DNA of 64,000 nt from Azophilus sp965221465 (GCA_965221465.1 OZ244892.1:1426001-1490000); one strand, 5' to 3'; positions 26,388-36,048 are shown, numbered from the stretch's first letter. Notes: generated by a model not told the origin, from the sequence alone. Translations and numbers: made by a program.

Positions 26388-27808
26388 TGGACTTCCCTCA
26401 CATCGACGAAACGCCCTGCAATGGCGGCGGCTGCCGCCATGGCGGGGCTGACGAGATGCGTGCGGCCGCGATAGCCCTGCCGGCCTTCGAAGTTTCGATT
26501 CGATGTGGATGCGCAGTGCTCGCCGGGCTCGAGCCGGTCCGGGTTCATGCCGAGACACATGGAACAACCCGCATCCCGCCATTCGAACCCCGCATCGACG
26601 AACACCTGCGCGAGCCCTTCCTTTTCGGCCACCTGCTTGACGAGCCCCGAACCGGGAACCACCAGCGCCTGCTTGATGTTTCCGGCAATGCGCTTGCCCG
26701 CAACGATGCGAGCGGCGGCCCGCAGGTCTTCGAGACGGGAGTTGGTGCAGGAGCCGATGAAAACCCGGTCCAGTTCGATGTCCCGGATGGGCTGGTCTGC
26801 GCTGAGACCCATGTAGGCCAGTGCGCGTTCGATGCCGTCGGCGGCAAGCGCATTCGACGCCCGGGCAGGATTCGGCACCGTTCCATCCACGGGCACGACC
26901 ATCTCCGGCGAGGTGCCCCAGGTGACCTGCGGCGCCACCGCTTCGGCATCGATGAGCACCTCGGCGTCCCAGACCGAGTCGGCATCGCTGGTGAGCGTTC
27001 GCCAGTAACTCTCCGCCGCATCCCATTCTTCGCCGGTGGGCGCCATGGGCCGGCCGTGAACGTATTCCAGCGTCTTGTCGTCCACGGCCACCATGCCGGC
27101 CCTGGCGCCGGCTTCGATCGCCATGTTGCAGAGCGTCATCCGGCCTTCCATCGACAGTGCATCGATGGCCGAGCCCATGAATTCGATGGTGTGTCCCGTG
27201 GCCCCGGCCGTGCCGATTCGGCCGATCAGGGCGAGCGCCAGGTCCTTGGCGAAGACGCCTTCCGGCAGGGTTCCCACGACGCGCACCGCCATGTTTGCGG
27301 CCTTCCGCTGGGCAAGGCACTGGGTAGCCAGCACATGCTCCACTTCGGAGGTGCCGATGCCCTGGGCAAGCGCCGCCAGGGCGCCATGCGTCGAGGTATG
27401 GGAGTCTCCGCAGACCAGCGTCATGCCCGGTAGCGTCGCCCCCTGCTCCGGCCCGATCACGTGCACGATGCCCTGGCGGATGTCGTTGATGTCGAACTGG
27501 GTCACCCCGTACCGGCGGCAATTCTCGTCGAGGGTCACGACTTGAGCCCGAGCCACCGGATCGCTGATGCCATCCATGCCGGCCGCGCGTCCGTCCGTGG
27601 GCACGTTGTGGTCCGGCGTCGCCAGGTTGGCTTCGGTGCGCCAGAGGCCGCGGCCGGCCAGACGCAGGCCTTCGAATGCCTGGGGCGAGGTGACTTCGTG
27701 CACCAGGTGACGGTCGATGTAAAGCAACCCCTCCCCGTCGTCACGGGCGCCAACGTAGTGATCGGCCCATATCTTGTCGTAGAGTGTCGGCACCGCAGTT
27801 TCCGGCAT
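26384..27808 (-). CDS. leuC: 3-isopropylmalate dehydratase large subunit
   Basis: A 474-residue aconitase-type enzyme with a 4Fe-4S cluster. The three Cys ligands are in FIGSCTNSRLEDLRAA (about residue 354) and AGCSMCLGMNPDRL (about residues 415-418). HLVHEVTSPQAFEGLR and VCGDSHTSTHGALAALA are further signatures. It is the first gene of leuCDB-asd. I found no run of Leu codons or attenuator in the 200 bases upstream, which instead contain a degenerate copy of the local inverted-repeat element. Confidence 0.97.
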   Translation of the reverse strand: MPETAVPTLYDKIWADHYVGARDDGEGLLYIDRHLVHEVTSPQAFEGLRLAGRGLWRTEANLATPDHNVPTDGRAAGMDGISDPVARAQVVTLDENCRRYGVTQFDINDIRQGIVHVIGPEQGATLPGMTLVCGDSHTSTHGALAALAQGIGTSEVEHVLATQCLAQRKAANMAVRVVGTLPEGVFAKDLALALIGRIGTAGATGHTIEFMGSAIDALSMEGRMTLCNMAIEAGARAGMVAVDDKTLEYVHGRPMAPTGEEWDAAESYWRTLTSDADSVWDAEVLIDAEAVAPQVTWGTSPEMVVPVDGTVPNPARASNALAADGIERALAYMGLSADQPIRDIELDRVFIGSCTNSRLEDLRAAARIVAGKRIAGNIKQALVVPGSGLVKQVAEKEGLAQVFVDAGFEWRDAGCSMCLGMNPDRLEPGEHCASTSNRNFEGRQGYRGRTHLVSPAMAAAAAIAGRFVDVREVQ

Positions 27809-27872
27809 GCCCCAAAATCAGGGGGCGCAGTGTAGAGGCGCCGCTACAAGAAAAAAACCCGCACGTCGGCTC

Positions 27873-27937
27873 GAGGCCGCATATCCAACCGACATCCTCC
27901 TGCGGAGATCGATGCACTCGCCCCGTGCGGCCGTGAG
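27873..27937 (+). repeat. Degenerate partial copy (E) of the local inverted-repeat element
   Basis: The stretch around ATATCCAACCGACATCCTCC and ATGCACTCGCCCCGTGCGGC matches the left part of the full copy at 30314-30561 at about 46 of 57 positions. Only one end is present. It lies between leuC and the S41 peptidase gene. Confidence 0.6.
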
Positions 27938-28007
27938 GCTGAGGCGACACGGGCCCTGCAGCCGCCGATGCCGACGGCGAATCGCGACGCGCAATCGGTG
28001 CGGGCGG

Positions 28008-30137
28008 TCATTGCACCGGCTGCAATACCTTCAAGCCGGGCTCGCGTTGCAACGATGCGCCGAGGGCCAGGGACTTCGCATCGATGTCGAGCCCCCGCTC
28101 TCGGCCGGCGACACCGGTGGGCGCCGGGCAGCTACCGTCCATCCGGTAACGCAGCGCCGCCTGAAGGCGCCCTTCGTCCGGGTCGGCGAAGGCGTGGCGG
28201 AAATCGTCGGCCACGGAGCAGCCCGGCACCTCCGTCCCTTCGACTCGAGCCACATTCGCCGGCGAGAAACCATCCGCAAAGTCGCCGAAACCCTTGGCGT
28301 TGATTCCCCGAAACTGCACGGTGAAGTAGGTCGTGCCGCAATTGGGGGTGGCGTAGAACCCGTAGGGCTTGCCGCAGGTGGTGGAACCGATCTGCACCAC
28401 ATCGACATCGATGCCGCGCAAGCCGTTGATGACCGCTTCGCTGGCGGAACAGGTATCCGACCCCGTCAGGACGAAAACACGCGGCAGGTTGACGCTGGGC
28501 AGGCTCCGGCCTTCCGGAACGGTGAATCCCACACCGGTGGTCTGGAACAACAGCGGCTGCAGGCGTCTGCCGGTGACCGGGTCGAATTCCCGGTGCTTGT
28601 CGTTGAACTGCAATTCTTCGAAGACACGACCCTGGGATGCGGCAGCACCGGCGATCATGAAGCCGAGTTGGCTGGCAATGACCAGGTAGCCGCCGCGGTT
28701 GTACCGCAGATCGAGCACGAGATCGACGATGCCCTGGCCGGCCAGCATCTCGAACGCATCGAACAGTTCCCGTTCGGCGGTCTGGATGAAGTCGTTGAAC
28801 AGCAGGTAACCCACGGGACCGCTGTCGGTATCGAGCACGGTCAGATGCTGTACCGGGTCGACAACGATCTCCTCGGCGGTCAGGGTCACCGTGCGGGGTT
28901 CCGCATCGTCGAGACCCTGCACCTCGAACTCGTGCATCTCGCCATCCTCGGACGGAAACAGACCCGCGTTCAGGGTGTCGACGTCCGAGCCCTCGATCAT
29001 GTCCACCCCATCGATCGCGAGTACGCGCGTACCCCGTGCCAGCCCCGCCCGCTCGGCAGAGGTGTCCGGGTTCGTGAACGCCACCACCACGTCCCTGGGC
29101 GGACGGGGGCTCAACAGGACGAACTCTGCGCCATAGCCGAACGATGCACCGGAAGTGACCAGGGCTTCCCAGACTTCCGTGGGATAGGTGAAATGGAAGC
29201 GGTCCTTGGGGTTTCCCGACGGGGTCCGTTCGGTCGTCCGCAAGAGGTCGAAATACCGAAGGGGCGAATCGTAGAGGGCGGGATTGCGGTCGACGATCTC
29301 GTCGTACCACAGGTAGGTGTCGTTGCTCCAGGAGCGAAGCCAGTTGTTCTCGTCGACGGTTTCTCCCTGCATGTCCGGGAAGGTTTCCCCGGTCAACGGA
29401 TTGGACTGGCGCGGATTCGCGCACTGGTTCTCGAACAGGTCGGCGGGCTCGAAGACCCCTTCGACCCAACCACCGGCAACCGTTACCTCGAAGGTAACCG
29501 CTTCGGATTCCGCGTTATCCGCACCGCTGTCGTCAGTGGCGGTTACCGTCACCGTCGCCGTGCCCGCCGCGACGCCTTCGACGGCCAGCACGCCGTCCGC
29601 TTCCGTTGCTTTCGCGATGCCGTCATCGCTGGACGTTGCCGCTATGGTGTGGGTGTCCTCGGCATCGTCATCGGTCACATCGACGTCGATGTCCACCGAG
29701 TCTCCGACCTCGAGCCTTTGATCGGCAATGGCGCCGACGACGGGACGGCTGTTTGCCGCCTCTACGGTAACGTCGAACGTGACCGGTGCAGACTCGGCAT
29801 TCGCCGCGCCGCTGCTGTCACGCGCCGTCACGGTAATGGTGGCGGCGCCTGCCGCGACCGCAGCCAGCGTGAGCGTCGTCCCCTGGACCGCGACCGTGGC
29901 CACCTCCGAGGCACTGGAACTCGCGGTGAGCGTGTGCGTATCAGCGGCGTTGGTATCCGTCACGCTCACCTCGACGGTGGTTTCATCGCCGACGACCAGC
30001 GTCCGGTCTTCGAGTGCGCCCACCGTCGGGCTGGCGTTGGGGACAGCGCTGTCGCCCCCACCCCCGCCGCAGGCTGCAACGAGCAACGACAGAGCAATGG
30101 CAGACGCAGCGCGGTTTGGCTGAGAGCGGTGGCGCAC
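28008..30137 (-). CDS. Secreted S41-family (C-terminal processing type) peptidase lipoprotein with Ig-like repeats
   Basis: A 709-residue lipoprotein. The signal peptide ends in a lipobox (SLLVAACGGGGG, Cys at about residue 23). Two bacterial Ig-like/cadherin-like repeats follow (about 33-125 and 126-220), sharing the VTDxxAxDTHT and GTATxTVTAxDxSGADNAES patterns. The rest is a PDZ-containing S41 peptidase: PDZ around SAERAGLARGTRVLAIDGVD, the nucleophile Ser in SDTCSASEAVINGL (about 563), and the catalytic Lys in STTCGKPYGF (about 590). A GTG start at 30137 has GGAG nine bases upstream. Six or more Cys suggest disulfides. It probably degrades extracellular or periplasmic peptides; the natural substrate is unknown. 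Confidence 0.85.
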   Translation of the reverse strand: MRHRSQPNRAASAIALSLLVAACGGGGGDSAVPNASPTVGALEDRTLVVGDETTVEVSVTDTNAADTHTLTASSSASEVATVAVQGTTLTLAAVAAGAATITVTARDSSGAANAESAPVTFDVTVEAANSRPVVGAIADQRLEVGDSVDIDVDVTDDDAEDTHTIAATSSDDGIAKATEADGVLAVEGVAAGTATVTVTATDDSGADNAESEAVTFEVTVAGGWVEGVFEPADLFENQCANPRQSNPLTGETFPDMQGETVDENNWLRSWSNDTYLWYDEIVDRNPALYDSPLRYFDLLRTTERTPSGNPKDRFHFTYPTEVWEALVTSGASFGYGAEFVLLSPRPPRDVVVAFTNPDTSAERAGLARGTRVLAIDGVDMIEGSDVDTLNAGLFPSEDGEMHEFEVQGLDDAEPRTVTLTAEEIVVDPVQHLTVLDTDSGPVGYLLFNDFIQTAERELFDAFEMLAGQGIVDLVLDLRYNRGGYLVIASQLGFMIAGAAASQGRVFEELQFNDKHREFDPVTGRRLQPLLFQTTGVGFTVPEGRSLPSVNLPRVFVLTGSDTCSASEAVINGLRGIDVDVVQIGSTTCGKPYGFYATPNCGTTYFTVQFRGINAKGFGDFADGFSPANVARVEGTEVPGCSVADDFRHAFADPDEGRLQAALRYRMDGSCPAPTGVAGRERGLDIDAKSLALGASLQREPGLKVLQPVQ

Positions 30138-30313
30138 GATTCGGTCTCCGGTCGAAAACGCGGTCAATTGTAACCCTGACCGGCAAAAACCCCTGCTCGA
30201 CGAATTCTTGTAGCTCAGACCCCACCGGCCGCACCGGGCGGAATCGCGAAGGTTGTGCCCTGCGGCCAGTCGGGTCGCCGCGCGCAACGCGGGATCGTTG
30301 ACTCCGGTCGGTG

Positions 30314-30561
30314 TTAACCCGGATATCTCACCAACTTCCTGCTGCGGACGCCGATGCACTCGCCCTGCGCGGCCGTGTTTTCCGTATACGAGGCGTGCCC
30401 CCTCGCGCTCCCCGGCTGAAGGCTCCCCACCCGATTTGACATACCGTCGAGTATGCCTGCATCGACCTCCGGTCCGCGCGACCGCGCTGGACGGCGCGTT
30501 TTCCTTCAGCGACGAATCGTCGACGCCCTCGCGACGAAAGTTGGTGAGATATCCGGGTTAA
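30314..30561. repeat. Inverted-repeat element, full copy A
   Basis: The ends are perfect 24-bp inverted repeats (30314-30337 and 30538-30561) with core GATATCTCACCAACTT. The interior includes CTGCGGACGCCGATGCACTC near the left end, TTTGACATACCGTCGAGTAT in the middle, and CGACGCCCTCGCGACGAAAG near the right end. Each of these is shared with the copy at 42857-43036 read in the opposite direction. No transposase is encoded. It sits in the divergent gap between the S41 peptidase and the DUF3300 gene. The rest of that gap (30138-30313, 30562-30650) shows nothing I recognise. Confidence 0.85.
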
Positions 30562-30650
30562 GCCATTGTTCAGTTATCTGGCCCTACACTCCTGTCTCGA
30601 AATTGCGTGGCGTTTCCAGGCAATGCCCGGTGAATGGAGGTAATCGGGAC

Positions 30651-32756
30651 ATGACTTCCGCCGATGACCGGTCAAGAAAACACCGAGGAGCCGGGCCTGC
30701 CGCCGGTTCCGGCGCCCGGTTCTGCGACAAGAACCGAATTCACCGGGCACAAGCGGTGCTGTCCTTGCCGATGGCCCCTCGTTTCTGCTGGACAAACCTC
30801 CCGGCTGCCCGTACAGGCGCTTCGCGAAAGGCCCGGCGGGGTCTGTTGTTGGGTGCAATGCTGTTGCTTTGCCTAGCGGCGGCGCTGTCCGCCCGGGCCG
30901 ATATGGATGACTCGCAGGAAGTGGTCGCGGTCGACCCGGTTGAATTGCTGACCGACGAGCAGTTGCAAACCCTGGTCGGTCCCGTCGCGCTCTATCCCGA
31001 CGACCTTCTGGCCATCGTGCTGCCGGCGGCCACGTTTCCGCTGCAGGTGGTTCTGGCTGCCCGTTATCTGGAAGCGCGCGAGACCGACCCGAATCTCGAA
31101 CCGGATGCAGAGTGGGACGCTTCGATCGTTGCGCTTCTGAACTACCCGGAAATCGTGGCGTTGCTCGACCGCGAACTCCGGTGGACCTGGCAACTCGGAG
31201 AAGCCGTAATACTGCAACAGGAGGCCGTCATCGCCGCGGTCAGCGATTTCCGCAAAGAGGCATCCGCGGCCGGAAATCTCGCCAGCGACGACAAGCAGGT
31301 GGTTTCGGTGACCGCCGCCGGCGACATCGAGATCGTGCCGGTGGAGCGCGAGGTCATCTACGTACCCTACTACGATCCGCGGGAGGTCGTCGTCTATCAG
31401 CCAAAACGCGTCTACCATTATTTTCCGCGCGCCTACCCGGTGTATTACTACCCGTATCCGAGCGGTCACTACTTCTCGAACGGCGCGTTCTGGGGTGTCA
31501 CATCGGCGTTCAGCATCGGCTGGCTCAGCCGCAGCCTGCACTGGCATCACTACGGCTTTCGCGATCACCCCTACTACGGGTATTCGTACTACGATCCCTT
31601 CTACTATCGCCGGCCGCATGTCTGGATAGAGCTCCCGCAACGGGACCGGTCGCGGCGAGACGACCGGCGGCATCGTGACGACAATCGCTGGTGGAACGAC
31701 GACCGCCACGGCGGCTCGCGACCCGGCCGGCGCGGCGCCGGAAATCGTCCGGACCGCCCGGATTCCCGGTTTTCCGACCGGCGCAGCGAGCCGCTTCCCC
31801 CTGGGGCTCGCAACGCGCGGGGCATCGAGCGGACGCTGGCCGCGCGGCCGGGCAAACCGTCGGGGCAAATTCCATTGAAGGGGAGCGCGCAAAGAGGCGA
31901 TTCACGCGCGGTTGCAGCCGAAACGAATGGAACCCGCGCTGCACGCCCGGACTCGCCGAGGAGCACGGCACGCACACGGCGCGCAGAGAACGTTCGCTCG
32001 ACCGCAACGCGCCGCGCCATCGGACAACGAACCGCCGAACGCTCGGGAAGAACTGCGGCACGCACGGCGCCCGGCAATGCGCAACAGTTCCGCGATGCCA
32101 TCAATCGGAGCACGGGCGTGAGTCAACCCGCGTTGCGTCGACAACCGGTCAGGTCTGCTGCGTCTGCTGAATCGCGGACGAACGCCACACCGATTCGCAA
32201 ACCGTCGACTGTGCAACGCGCTACCGTCTCGCCCCGAGTGCCGCAATCGGTGCGAAGCCCGGGCGCGGCTCGACCTGGCGCCGTCAAGCAACCGGCAAAA
32301 AGAGCCGCAGAAAAGCCGCAACCGCGCCAGCGGCCCAGGGCCTCGTCCTCCCGTTCCTCCCTCGGCTCCAGGGCCGAAGCGACGGCACGCAACGCCGCCG
32401 CCGCGGTTATTCAACGAACGCGAGTAGCTGCGTCACAAACTCGTGCTGGCGCTGGCAAAGCTCCATCAGGGCGCACCGCAGGCGGCACGCAGCAGTTTCG
32501 AGCACCGTCGCGGTCGACCTCGGCCCGCTCGGCAGTGCGTTCGCCGGCCTCCCGCCCTGCCCCGAATCCCGTCGTTTCCCACTCCCCGGTCAAACACGCG
32601 ACGGCAAAGCCCGCCTCTGCGCAAGTGCGGGCATCCGCACCGCGTAGTGCGCCGACACCACGCAGCGCACCGGTGCGCTCGCCGGCAAGGACCTCTGCCA
32701 GCGGCTCGCGAGATCGGCAATCACGCCTATCGAGCCGGCGGCGCCCGGAGCATTAG
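30651..32756 (+). CDS. DUF3300 domain protein with long basic low-complexity tail
   Basis: About 701 residues. A hydrophobic segment (GLLLGAMLLLCLAAALSARA, about residues 62-82 from this start) probably serves as the secretion signal. It is followed by a DUF3300 domain with LLTDEQLQTLVGPVALYPDD and TFPLQVVLAARYLEARE. A Tyr/His-rich region (YPVYYYPYPSGHYFSNGAFW, HHYGFRDHPYYGYSYYDP) follows, and then about 350 residues dominated by Arg, Ser, Ala, Pro and Thr. ATG 30651 has GGAGG upstream; ATG 30771 would place the signal peptide nearer the N terminus. YacH-like proteins of this family are uncharacterised. The tail may bind nucleic acid or anionic polymer, but this is inference. Confidence 0.75.
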   Translation: MTSADDRSRKHRGAGPAAGSGARFCDKNRIHRAQAVLSLPMAPRFCWTNLPAARTGASRKARRGLLLGAMLLLCLAAALSARADMDDSQEVVAVDPVELLTDEQLQTLVGPVALYPDDLLAIVLPAATFPLQVVLAARYLEARETDPNLEPDAEWDASIVALLNYPEIVALLDRELRWTWQLGEAVILQQEAVIAAVSDFRKEASAAGNLASDDKQVVSVTAAGDIEIVPVEREVIYVPYYDPREVVVYQPKRVYHYFPRAYPVYYYPYPSGHYFSNGAFWGVTSAFSIGWLSRSLHWHHYGFRDHPYYGYSYYDPFYYRRPHVWIELPQRDRSRRDDRRHRDDNRWWNDDRHGGSRPGRRGAGNRPDRPDSRFSDRRSEPLPPGARNARGIERTLAARPGKPSGQIPLKGSAQRGDSRAVAAETNGTRAARPDSPRSTARTRRAENVRSTATRRAIGQRTAERSGRTAARTAPGNAQQFRDAINRSTGVSQPALRRQPVRSAASAESRTNATPIRKPSTVQRATVSPRVPQSVRSPGAARPGAVKQPAKRAAEKPQPRQRPRASSSRSSLGSRAEATARNAAAAVIQRTRVAASQTRAGAGKAPSGRTAGGTQQFRAPSRSTSARSAVRSPASRPAPNPVVSHSPVKHATAKPASAQVRASAPRSAPTPRSAPVRSPARTSASGSRDRQSRLSSRRRPEH

Positions 32757-32805
32757 CCCGCAACGAGTGCCCTTGCAGATCCAGCGGTGAGCACCAGGAG
32801 GTCGC

Positions 32806-33441
32806 TCAGGCTGCGGCGCTGGGCCTGGCGGAAACCTCGGCATGCCAGCGCTTCAGGTTCGCGCAGTCGTCCGGGATGGCGACTCGGGCCGCCCCGGCCG
32901 CGAAATCGACGGTACAGAGCGCGGTGATGTCGGCAATGGTGAACGCGTCACCGGCGACAAAGGCGGAATCGGCCAGATCCTCGTTCAGGTTGCGGTAGAA
33001 ACGAAGCACCGTGTTCGTGCCGCGTTCCACGAGGGCCGGTATCGCATCCACCAGGCCGGCGGTACCGGCCATGGCACGGTTGGAAAATATCGGAATGGCG
33101 TTGCGGAACGCTTCCGCGGCCCCGAGCAGCCCGTCGAACTCCATGTGCCGTTGGCGAGCCTCGACGTGCGCCTTGCCCAGGGCCCCGGTTCCCATCAGCG
33201 CAGGCTCCGGATGCGTTTCTTCCAGGTAGCGGCAGATCGCCACGCTTTCGTCGATCACCGTACCGTCGTCCAGAACCAGGGCGGGCAGCAATCCGCGCGG
33301 ATTGACCGCCAGATAGGCTTCCTCCAGGTTTTCTCCCTTGATGATGTCGACCTGCTCCGTCTCGCAGGCAATGCCCTTCTCCGCCATGAACATGCGGACC
33401 CGCCGCGGATTCGGCGCAAGTTTCGTGTCGTAGAGTTTCAT
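32806..33441 (-). CDS. Glutathione S-transferase family protein
   Basis: A 211-residue cytosolic enzyme with thioredoxin-like N-terminal domain (MKLYDTKLAPNPRRVRMFMA) and the glutathione-binding segment GLLPALVLDDGTVIDESVAI with the conserved cis-Pro and Glu-Ser pair. The helical C-terminal domain contains AGDAFTIADITALCTVDFA, the N-capping motif of GSTs. ATG 33441 has GGAG about seven bases upstream. It ends 50 bases from the convergent DUF3300 gene and follows a TonB receptor gene. Its electrophile is unknown. Confidence 0.88.
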   Translation of the reverse strand: MKLYDTKLAPNPRRVRMFMAEKGIACETEQVDIIKGENLEEAYLAVNPRGLLPALVLDDGTVIDESVAICRYLEETHPEPALMGTGALGKAHVEARQRHMEFDGLLGAAEAFRNAIPIFSNRAMAGTAGLVDAIPALVERGTNTVLRFYRNLNEDLADSAFVAGDAFTIADITALCTVDFAAGAARVAIPDDCANLKRWHAEVSARPSAAA

Positions 33442-33493
33442 GGATGTCTCCTCGTAGTGTCGTTTCCAATGAGTTTCCCGAGCGTCCCGGAAT

Positions 33494-36013
33494 TCACCAC
33501 CGATATTGCAGGCGCACCGCATAGTGCCGGGGCAATTCCGGCAGCACCACCACGCCACCGAACAGGTTGGGGAAGTTGGCTCTGAAATACCGCTCGTCCG
33601 TCAGATTCTTGACCGCGGCGCTGACCGTCCAGTTGCCGCGCTCGAACACCACGCCGGCGTTGACCAGGGTGTATGCGGGCAGGTTCACCCGCTTCGAAAA
33701 CCCCGATTGGGTGGCATCCACATCGACGACGCTGACGTTGGCAGCCAGACCCCGTCCGAAGTCGTAGGTGCCCGTAACCGACCAGATCTGTTCGGGCATC
33801 CCGGCCCGGCGGGCATCCGGCACTTGCGGCACGAGCACCCCGGTCAGCGCCCCGCCGTAGATCGCGCCACGTGGAATCCCGGGCACGTCCTCCGCACCGA
33901 TGAAGCCGAAGCGGCCGCCTGCGTCGAGGGTATTGAGATTGACGACCTCGACCTCGGAGTAGCCGAAACTCACCAGCAGGCGCTCGTTGACCAGCCAGCG
34001 CAATTCGAATTCCAGCCCCTCGGTGCGGCTCGCCTGGTTGGTGACGATCTGCTGGGCGGAGAAATCCACCCGTTCCTGCTCGTAGACCGCCAGCGCGAAA
34101 TAGAGAAGGTCGTCGAACAGGCTGCCCTTGAGGCCCAATTCCAGGAGTTTCGACCGGTCGAATGCTGTTCCGTTGGCGATGTTGTAGGTGGTGATGTCCG
34201 CACCCTGACCGGCGATGACCGTGGCTTGCCGGGACGCGGTCACGTAGGGGCGCAAACCCAGCTCGGAGGCGTAGCTCAGGCTGAATGTCCAGGAAAAACC
34301 CTCAACTTCGTCTTTCGCATCGCGCACGACGCAGGAAGCGTCCGGGCAGAAGTTTCGGGAACTCGGCAGCAACAGCTTTTCGACGGGCTGGCGGCTTTTC
34401 ATGTCGATCAGGTCGTAGCGCCCGCCGACCAGCATGTTGAAGCCGTACCAGTCGATGTCCGCCAGCACCGCGAGGCCGAGGTCGAGATACTCGCCAATGA
34501 AGTAGTCGGTGAAATCGGCATCGATCTGCGTCGACAGCAGTCGCCGATCCAGCGGTCCGGCGGGTTGCGTGATGTCGCGGCGATCGAAATACTCGTTGGT
34601 GTAGTCGTCGCCCTTTTCGAAGTCTGTGAATCGGATCGACGGCGATATCTGCAGCGCCGCACCGCCTCCATTCCATTCGAACCGGTTGCTGACGACGAGC
34701 TTGTCCTCGAACACCCAGGACTCGTGAAACTGCGAAAACCCGTAAGCCGCCTCCGCGACCACGTCGTACCCCTCGAAGAACATCTGATTGCGCCATTGCC
34801 AGCCGCCGTCGCCCTCGGAGATGACATCGAAATAGAGTGTCAGCACTTCAGCCGTCTGGAAGTCGTCGGGATCGATCAGTACCTGACTGCCATCGATGGT
34901 TGTCGTGCCGGGGTTCACCAATCCCAACAGCCCCGGCGTACAGCCGAACACCAGGGTATCCCCGATCCGGCAGGCGCCGGGAAACGGCCCCGCCGGGTCC
35001 AGCGGGGCTCGCGTTCCCGGCGTCAGACCGGCGGCAAAGGGGTTCAGGTCGGTGAATCCGTCGCCGTCGACATCGAATTCCTGGTGGGAAATGAAGCCGT
35101 CGCCGTCGCGGTCGAGCGGCAGCGGCGAACCGGTGACGTAGACGCCGTCGTCGATCAGTTCCTGCGTGATGCGATTCCAGCCGGCGTTTTCGGCGCCCTC
35201 GTAATCGTGGTACATGCCGCCGAACTGGAAATCCAGGTTGCCGGTCTGCACGTCGAAGGCAGCCTGCAGCACGGTCTGGTCGGTTGTCAGGCCCCGATAG
35301 TAGCTGTCCGAGTCCTCGACCTCGGCATACAGGTAATAACCGAATTCCCGGGTTCCGAGGCGCCCCGGGCCGCTGACCTCGGCGGTTCCGACCCGCCTTG
35401 CCCAGGAGCCCGCTTCGATGCCGGCCGAGCCACTGACGGTATCGCTGTTCGCATCCATGCGCGCCGACTTCGGGTCGAAGTTGATGTAGCCGCCGATCTT
35501 GGACGGCCCGTGAATGGGCGATGCGGGCCCACGGACGATGTCCACACGGCTCGAGGCAGCGATCGGTGTCGGGTAGTTGCCGGGGTTGTCCAGCCGGCGA
35601 ATGCCGCGGAAATAGGTCTCACCCGTGGTGCCGCGGATGTCGAGCGTCCCGGCGACGCCGAAGAAGGACTGGGTGAAGCTGCCGGGCGCCAGGGCGATGA
35701 GTTCGTCGATGTCGCTGACGATGAACCGGCTCATCATCTCGTCGGTGACGGTCGACGCGGAGCGCGGCGTCTCGAGAATGCTCTTGTCGAAGCCGAAGAC
35801 GGTTGAGACGTCGCTGCCGGGCATGCTGCCGAGGTCTGCGGTGACGACGATCTCCTCGATCGCCCGATCGCTGGCATCGACCTCCGAGGAACCCTGGCAA
35901 GGCGCGGCGAATGCAATTGAAAACGCCAGCCCGCATATCTCACCAACTTTTCTCGCGAGAGCGCCGAGGCGCCGTCCTGCGTGGCTGCGCGGACCGGAGG
36001 CCGATGCAGGCAT
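33494..36013 (-). CDS. TonB-dependent outer-membrane receptor (5' end displaced by a repeat)
   Basis: About 839 residues from this start. A plug domain begins after AIEEIVVTADLGSMPGSDVS and contains STVTDEMMSRFIVSDIDELI and RVDIVRGPASPIHGPSKIGG. The 22-strand barrel ends HYAVRLQYRW, with a terminal aromatic as needed for Bam recognition. Two calcium-loop-like motifs, DRDGDGFISHQEF and DVDGDGFTDLN, lie in an extracellular loop. The signal-peptide-like LAFSIAFAAPCQG has no good start codon of its own: upstream is repeat copy C, and the only in-frame ATGs (36013, 36109) lie in or beyond the repeat. Export may be impaired. The ligand is unknown. Confidence 0.8.
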   Translation of the reverse strand: MPASASGPRSHAGRRLGALARKVGEICGLAFSIAFAAPCQGSSEVDASDRAIEEIVVTADLGSMPGSDVSTVFGFDKSILETPRSASTVTDEMMSRFIVSDIDELIALAPGSFTQSFFGVAGTLDIRGTTGETYFRGIRRLDNPGNYPTPIAASSRVDIVRGPASPIHGPSKIGGYINFDPKSARMDANSDTVSGSAGIEAGSWARRVGTAEVSGPGRLGTREFGYYLYAEVEDSDSYYRGLTTDQTVLQAAFDVQTGNLDFQFGGMYHDYEGAENAGWNRITQELIDDGVYVTGSPLPLDRDGDGFISHQEFDVDGDGFTDLNPFAAGLTPGTRAPLDPAGPFPGACRIGDTLVFGCTPGLLGLVNPGTTTIDGSQVLIDPDDFQTAEVLTLYFDVISEGDGGWQWRNQMFFEGYDVVAEAAYGFSQFHESWVFEDKLVVSNRFEWNGGGAALQISPSIRFTDFEKGDDYTNEYFDRRDITQPAGPLDRRLLSTQIDADFTDYFIGEYLDLGLAVLADIDWYGFNMLVGGRYDLIDMKSRQPVEKLLLPSSRNFCPDASCVVRDAKDEVEGFSWTFSLSYASELGLRPYVTASRQATVIAGQGADITTYNIANGTAFDRSKLLELGLKGSLFDDLLYFALAVYEQERVDFSAQQIVTNQASRTEGLEFELRWLVNERLLVSFGYSEVEVVNLNTLDAGGRFGFIGAEDVPGIPRGAIYGGALTGVLVPQVPDARRAGMPEQIWSVTGTYDFGRGLAANVSVVDVDATQSGFSKRVNLPAYTLVNAGVVFERGNWTVSAAVKNLTDERYFRANFPNLFGGVVVLPELPRHYAVRLQYRW

Positions 36014-36048
36014 GCTTGGCAGTAGGTCGAATCGGCCGGGCGGCGCGC
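35928..36048. repeat. Inverted-repeat element, truncated copy C
   Basis: It starts with the 22-bp end (35928-35949, AGCCCGCATATCTCACCAAC...) and continues through CGCCGTCCTGCGTGGCTGCG and CGATGCAGGCATGC, as in the copy at 42857, then diverges near 36048. The far inverted end is missing. The remaining bases up to 36348 contain no gene I can support. Confidence 0.75.

Noticed and set aside
27809..28007. Leucine attenuator before leuC
   Set aside because: No leader frame with a run of Leu codons and no terminator/antiterminator pair; the T-run near 27851 is not preceded by a good stem.
27807..30173. 788-codon plus-strand frame opposite the S41 peptidase
   Set aside because: Mirror image of the real peptidase gene, starting inside the leuC leader. 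No signal, no family motif.
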